Below, one piece after another: positions 60,740 to 64,000 of a stretch of DNA of 64,000 nt; positions within the stretch are counted from its first letter, which is position 1, and each line of letters begins with the position of its first letter. Position numbers and translations under genes: made by a program. The notes below the pieces were generated by a model. That model was not told where the DNA came from, searched no databases, and was given only the letters and a program-made list of their open reading frames with translations. Source of the stretch: Lotus japonicus (Eukaryota > Streptophyta > Magnoliopsida > Fabales > Fabaceae); assembly GCF_012489685.1 (NCBI RefSeq), contig NC_080044.1, forward strand, positions 31,414,369 through 31,478,368, in the 5' to 3' direction.

Positions 60740-62031
60740 TCCTTGTAGGATATGACGTTCAAAGTCTTATCTATGGGAGGTTCAGAGAATTTGAACAAGA
60801 TAGGTTGTCCAAGATGCTGAACAGTGATGCCGTTTTCGTCAGTATTATAGGGGAAGAGTTTCTTAATGAAAGGGGTCCCTATAATGATTTTTTGACTCAA
60901 ATTTCTGACTAACAGAAATGGAGTTTCGATTTCAAGACTACCATTTTTGATGATAGCTGAGGGGATTTTATACTTGATCTTTAGTCTAGATCCTTCAGCA
61001 GCGCTGAGCTTCTCAGTTGTTTTCTCAAAATATCTGGTGGGAATGAGTCCTTCCGAGATACAACTGGAATCTGCCCCTGTGTCAAAGAGGGCAGGGATTT
61101 CGAGAACAAAATCTCCAATGAGGATTTTAACATGGATAAAGAATTTCTGAATGGTGACCTGGTTAATATTCTCCAGAAAGTCTTCGCAATTGTCGTTAGG
61201 AGCAGGATTGGAATCAGGTATAGAAGAATCATCTTCTTCATAATTTTTAGTCAGTTTCTCCAAAATAAGTTGCTGACTTTTTTGGATTTGCTTGAGACTT
61301 TTGACCTCGGTCTTGAGGGAATTGACTTCAAATTGAAGGTCTTGAATAGTAACGGGCTTGACCGTAGATTTCTCAAGACGCTTGAAAGTATCTCTAAGAT
61401 TGAATTTATTGGTTGTTATAGGACTTTTGGGAGGCCTATCTTCAAGAGTAGATCTGAGGCGTTCCAAATAGATTTTCTTTTCCTCAGGATCAGGGATAGA
61501 ATTAATAGCTCTGAAGAGAAGATCTTGTTCATTGGTCAAAGTGTTGACAGACAAGGTATTGACGGAAGATGATGATTGAGAATCATCATTCTGAATTTGA
61601 TTTAGGTCTTCAGAGACCTCAGAATCCGAAGGATTAGATTCTTCTTCATCAGAAGTTTGAATGAGAAGATTGTTGATCTTGTCTTCAATTTCAGGTTCAA
61701 GATGAAGCTCAGAGATTCTCTTTTTGAGTCTGCAATACCTGCTAATATGGCCCGGCTTGCCGCAGTTGTAGCAGGTAACATCTTTTCCTTGAGAGGGTCT
61801 AGTCTCAGGAGGATTCTTTGGAATTTGCGAAGATTGGGGTTTTGATCTAGGCTTGGGTTTCCTATGATCATTCCTGCTAGATCTCTTTCTCCATTGTTGT
61901 TTGGGAGGAGGATCTTACTTTCTGGGTTTAGGTTTCTTGGGACAACCTTGAATTCCAAATTGTTCGCAGAAAGTACCCAAATCCCTGCGATTTTGAGACT
62001 TCTCCTTAGTGAGTTGCTGTTGGATTTTGTC
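60740..62031 (-). pseudogene. Second partial copy of pararetrovirus ORF1 (zinc knuckle-protease)
   Basis: Collinear and of equal length (1292 bp, no net indel) with 56153-57444 of the main copy. It covers the zinc knuckle and protease regions. The open frame 61554-60652 is only part of this fragment and runs on through the junction into intergenic sequence. Visible differences are DTGADSS instead of DTGAYSS at the protease site and a stop codon near 61916 where the main copy has Gln. The right edge abuts a TA repeat (62033-62047). Confidence 0.9.
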
Positions 62032-62032
62032 T

Positions 62033-62047
62033 TATATATATATATAT
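62033..62047. repeat. TA microsatellite at the right edge of the pararetrovirus locus
   Basis: A short TA repeat directly follows the last viral base, mirroring the repeat at 51608-51636. Confidence 0.85.
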
Positions 62048-63119
62048 TTATTTAAAGTATTTTATATCATTTCGCTTGTCAGTTTTAACATACACTTTTC
62101 ACAATTCCTTTACGCCAGCACAAAACCCTGGGCGTGAGTCGGAGTTTACTACTACTACTACTAATAATAAAAATCTAGGTCTTACATTGGTTCTCCTGTT
62201 AGATATTGCACCTTTGAGACGGGGGAATCTTCTAAGACTCATTTTGCTTCTATTCCATGTGCGAGAGCACGTCCCAAAAAGGTTAAAACAGGTCGCAAGC
62301 CCTGCCAAAGGCCCAGACCACTTGTGTGGATGTGGTTGTACTAAATTCAACTAATCCAAAATGAGAAATTTAAAACCCAAAATATTCTCTCTAGCATTTA
62401 ACCCATCGAAAATGTGAAGTTCTCATCATAGGTAATTCAATATGTTGAAGTGCATTTTTTATTTTTACTTATATATACGAGGCAGGAACGCCACAGGGTA
62501 GGGAGAATAATCTCCATCCCTATCCTCAAATTTTTATCGAGGCGTTTTCATCCCCGTCGCCATCGCTACATGAAAAAATTCTCCAAATTCGATGCTCTAA
62601 ACATGAGAGTTCCCACGAAACTCTCCATCTTTAAGTGGAAATTGTCATCCCTAAATGGTTTGAAATACATATACATGAACCTCGGTTTTTAACCGATGGG
62701 ACTATTTACAACTGAAACTGATTGAACCAAAATAATAGGTGCCTGTTGTGGTGCCTCCTCTCAGATGCAGGTATGGTGCCTCTGCCTAACTGGACCGGTA
62801 GCAACAAAACATGTATTAAATGAGGTGTCTTTTCCATTTATCCTGAAATCATTTTTAAATAATATTGTTTTTTTTTTTAAGTTTATATATTTGCTAACTT
62901 GTCCCTAACTAAATCAGTTACATGGTAAAACTAATTATTTAACCTCCCTTTCAACAATCTTCAGGTACTACTCTCGTTTCTGCAATTTTAAAAGATCAAT
63001 CAAAAATTGAAAAACAAAACAAAAACAAAAACTAAAGAAATTGATTGGATAAAAAACTAAAGAAGTTGATGTTGTCGTCAGATTCACTGGTTGAGAAGGA
63101 TAAAGGGGTTGCAGGGCTT
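62048..63119. other. Region without a supported gene
   Basis: An ACT microsatellite (62148-62162) and only short frames without recognisable domains. Confidence 0.4.
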
Positions 63120-63385
63120 GAAACCTCTCCTTTGAACGACGGCGGTGGCAGCAGAGGAAGAGGGTGATGATGATGACGAGGAGGAGGATATGGAGAGACG
63201 GCAATCGCAGATCCCCTTCTCTTGCAGCCCCAGGTGAATACGAATCCACGGGCACGCTCTCTCTCCTTTGAACGGCGGTGGCGACGGAGGAAGAGGGTGA
63301 TGATGATGACGAGGAGGAGGACGAGAGACAGTAATCGTAGATCTCCTCCTCTTGCAGACCCAGGTGAATGCGAATTTCAAAATCA
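63120..63385. repeat. ~135-bp tandem duplication
   Basis: Two copies of a segment running from 'ctcctttgaacg(a)cggcg' through 'gaggaagagggtgatgatga' and 'cttgcag(c/a)cccaggtgaat' lie at about 63124-63245 and 63258-63372. The antisense frames 63255-62968 and 63539-63084 cover them but show no known domain. Confidence 0.7.
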
Positions 63386-64000
63386 CATCTGGTAGATCAA
63401 CAAGGATTTCTGCAACTTCCTTCTCGCGTTGAGTTATTGGCATGGTGGTTTTGTTCTGGTAGCTAGCAGAGACAGAGGTAGAAACAACAAACCCACACCC
63501 CTCTTGATCGTCTAAATCGAAATCACCGTTGGAGGACAAAAAATCAAGGTTTATCCAAGCAACGAGAAGAGAGAGGGGTTAGAGAGAGAAATAGAAGATG
63601 AACCAACAATAGAAGATGAAGAAGTATTAGATTAGGGTTTACTGATGTGTTGAGGATGAACTAAGAACAATAGAATATGAACCACTAATGTCTCTTTCAA
63701 TCTTCAAACTAAATCTCACTTATGGTAAAAACCAAAATTAACCAGAGACAACTTTCTAATAATTGCTAAAAAACTCTTCTCAAAATTAATATGACAAGTT
63801 ATTTCGAATTTATAGAAAAAACAAAAATTGATGGAAAATAAAAAATCTGGTATAATAATTGCCACATGTCTCTTTTTAATTTGACATATCACATGGAGGC
63901 ACCACACGCACATTTTCCCACAGACACCACAGAATTCACCTTAATTAATTGAGCACATTGGGGAACAGAAGATCCCAACACACCGGGCATGAACAGATTC
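63386..64000. other. Right edge, no supported gene
   Basis: Mostly A/T-rich after 63640. 'ggaggcaccac' (63896) is the inverse of 'gtggtgcctcc' (62748), so 62.74-63.91 kb could be one old inverted-repeat element containing the duplication; the match is short. Confidence 0.35.

Larger units (their letters stand above)
51637..62031 (-). mobile_element. Endogenous pararetrovirus (Caulimoviridae, florendovirus-like), rearranged
   Basis: The locus carries viral sequence on the minus strand. From right to left it contains a 1292-bp partial copy of the polyprotein gene (62031-60740), a 69-bp intergenic segment (60739-60671), the primer-binding site, leader, ORF1, ORF2, and an intergenic region with a second copy of the 69-bp segment (51705-51637). 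Excluding the solo LTR, the span 60670-51637 is about 7.9 kb, a plausible single genome. Movement protein, zinc knuckle, protease, RT and RNase H in one ORF plus a downstream ORF2 matches Florendovirus. Both outer edges abut TA repeats. All copies carry disabling lesions, so this is genomic fossil sequence. Confidence 0.88.

Noticed and set aside
60652..61554. 300-residue frame as a separate gene
   Set aside because: It is the second partial copy of viral ORF1 and its C-terminus is read-through into intergenic sequence at a chimeric junction.
62968..63539. Two overlapping minus-strand frames of 95 and 151 residues
   Set aside because: They cover a tandem duplication and low-complexity GAT/GAG sequence, with no domain or good start context.
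1..64000. A new defence or metabolic gene system
   Set aside because: The content is accounted for by one plant gene, known transposon classes and an endogenous pararetrovirus; no unexplained multi-gene cluster was seen.

Overview
This window is nuclear DNA of a flowering plant, most likely a legume (Fabaceae). The evidence is Ty3/gypsy (Athila, Tat and Tekay/Del-like), Ty1/copia, LINE, Helitron, MULE and MITE sequences, an endogenous plant pararetrovirus, and one intron-containing plant gene with a BURP domain. Legume is an inference from the look of the LTR and MITE families. There is no prokaryotic gene organisation, and I found no rRNA, convincing tRNA or CRISPR array.

Layout. 1-4974: 3' part of an Athila-like gypsy element (gag-protease ORF, a second gag fragment, no pol, then an LTR with four palindromic 73-bp repeats). 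It sits inside the integrase of a Tat-like gypsy element, whose integrase end (4975-5420), broken antisense gene (5978-8141) and LTR-like sequence (about 8.6-9.1 kb) follow. About 9.1-11.63 kb is a Tekay/Del-like LTR. 13.5-15.9 kb holds the one convincing host gene, a polygalacturonase-1 beta-subunit-like BURP protein on the minus strand with two exons and a signal peptide. 16.0-17.1 kb is a terminal-inverted-repeat transposon flanked by TTAA. 18.75-18.94 kb is a MITE. 19.05-20.3 kb is a decayed Helitron helicase. 20.6-25.14 kb carries Helitron-type termini.

25.14-31.68 kb is a 5'-truncated LINE RNase H fragment split by a young, nearly complete copia element (25773-31519) with two 503-bp LTRs. 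About 32.24-36.25 kb is a second Helitron helicase pseudogene split by a solo LTR (34130-35341). About 36.7-42.4 kb is a putative non-autonomous Helitron containing two long-TIR, MULE-like elements (39415-40401 and 40849-42143). 42.4-48.2 kb is AT-rich and LTR-like debris. About 48.2-51.6 kb looks like a reverse-oriented relative of the 9-11.6 kb LTR and contains a hairpin minisatellite.

51637-62031 is a florendovirus-like endogenous pararetrovirus (Caulimoviridae) on the minus strand. It has slightly more than one genome unit plus a second 1292-bp piece, with a TA microsatellite at each outer edge, and it is split by a solo LTR of the same family as the one at 34.1 kb. The rest to 64 kb has no supported gene.

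The genes do not form a pathway. The window records repeated nested insertion next to a single cell-wall-protein gene. The most informative parts are the pararetrovirus locus, whose breakpoints lie next to the replication primer site, the nested insertions with readable target-site duplications, and two families of hairpin-bearing tandem repeats inside LTRs.
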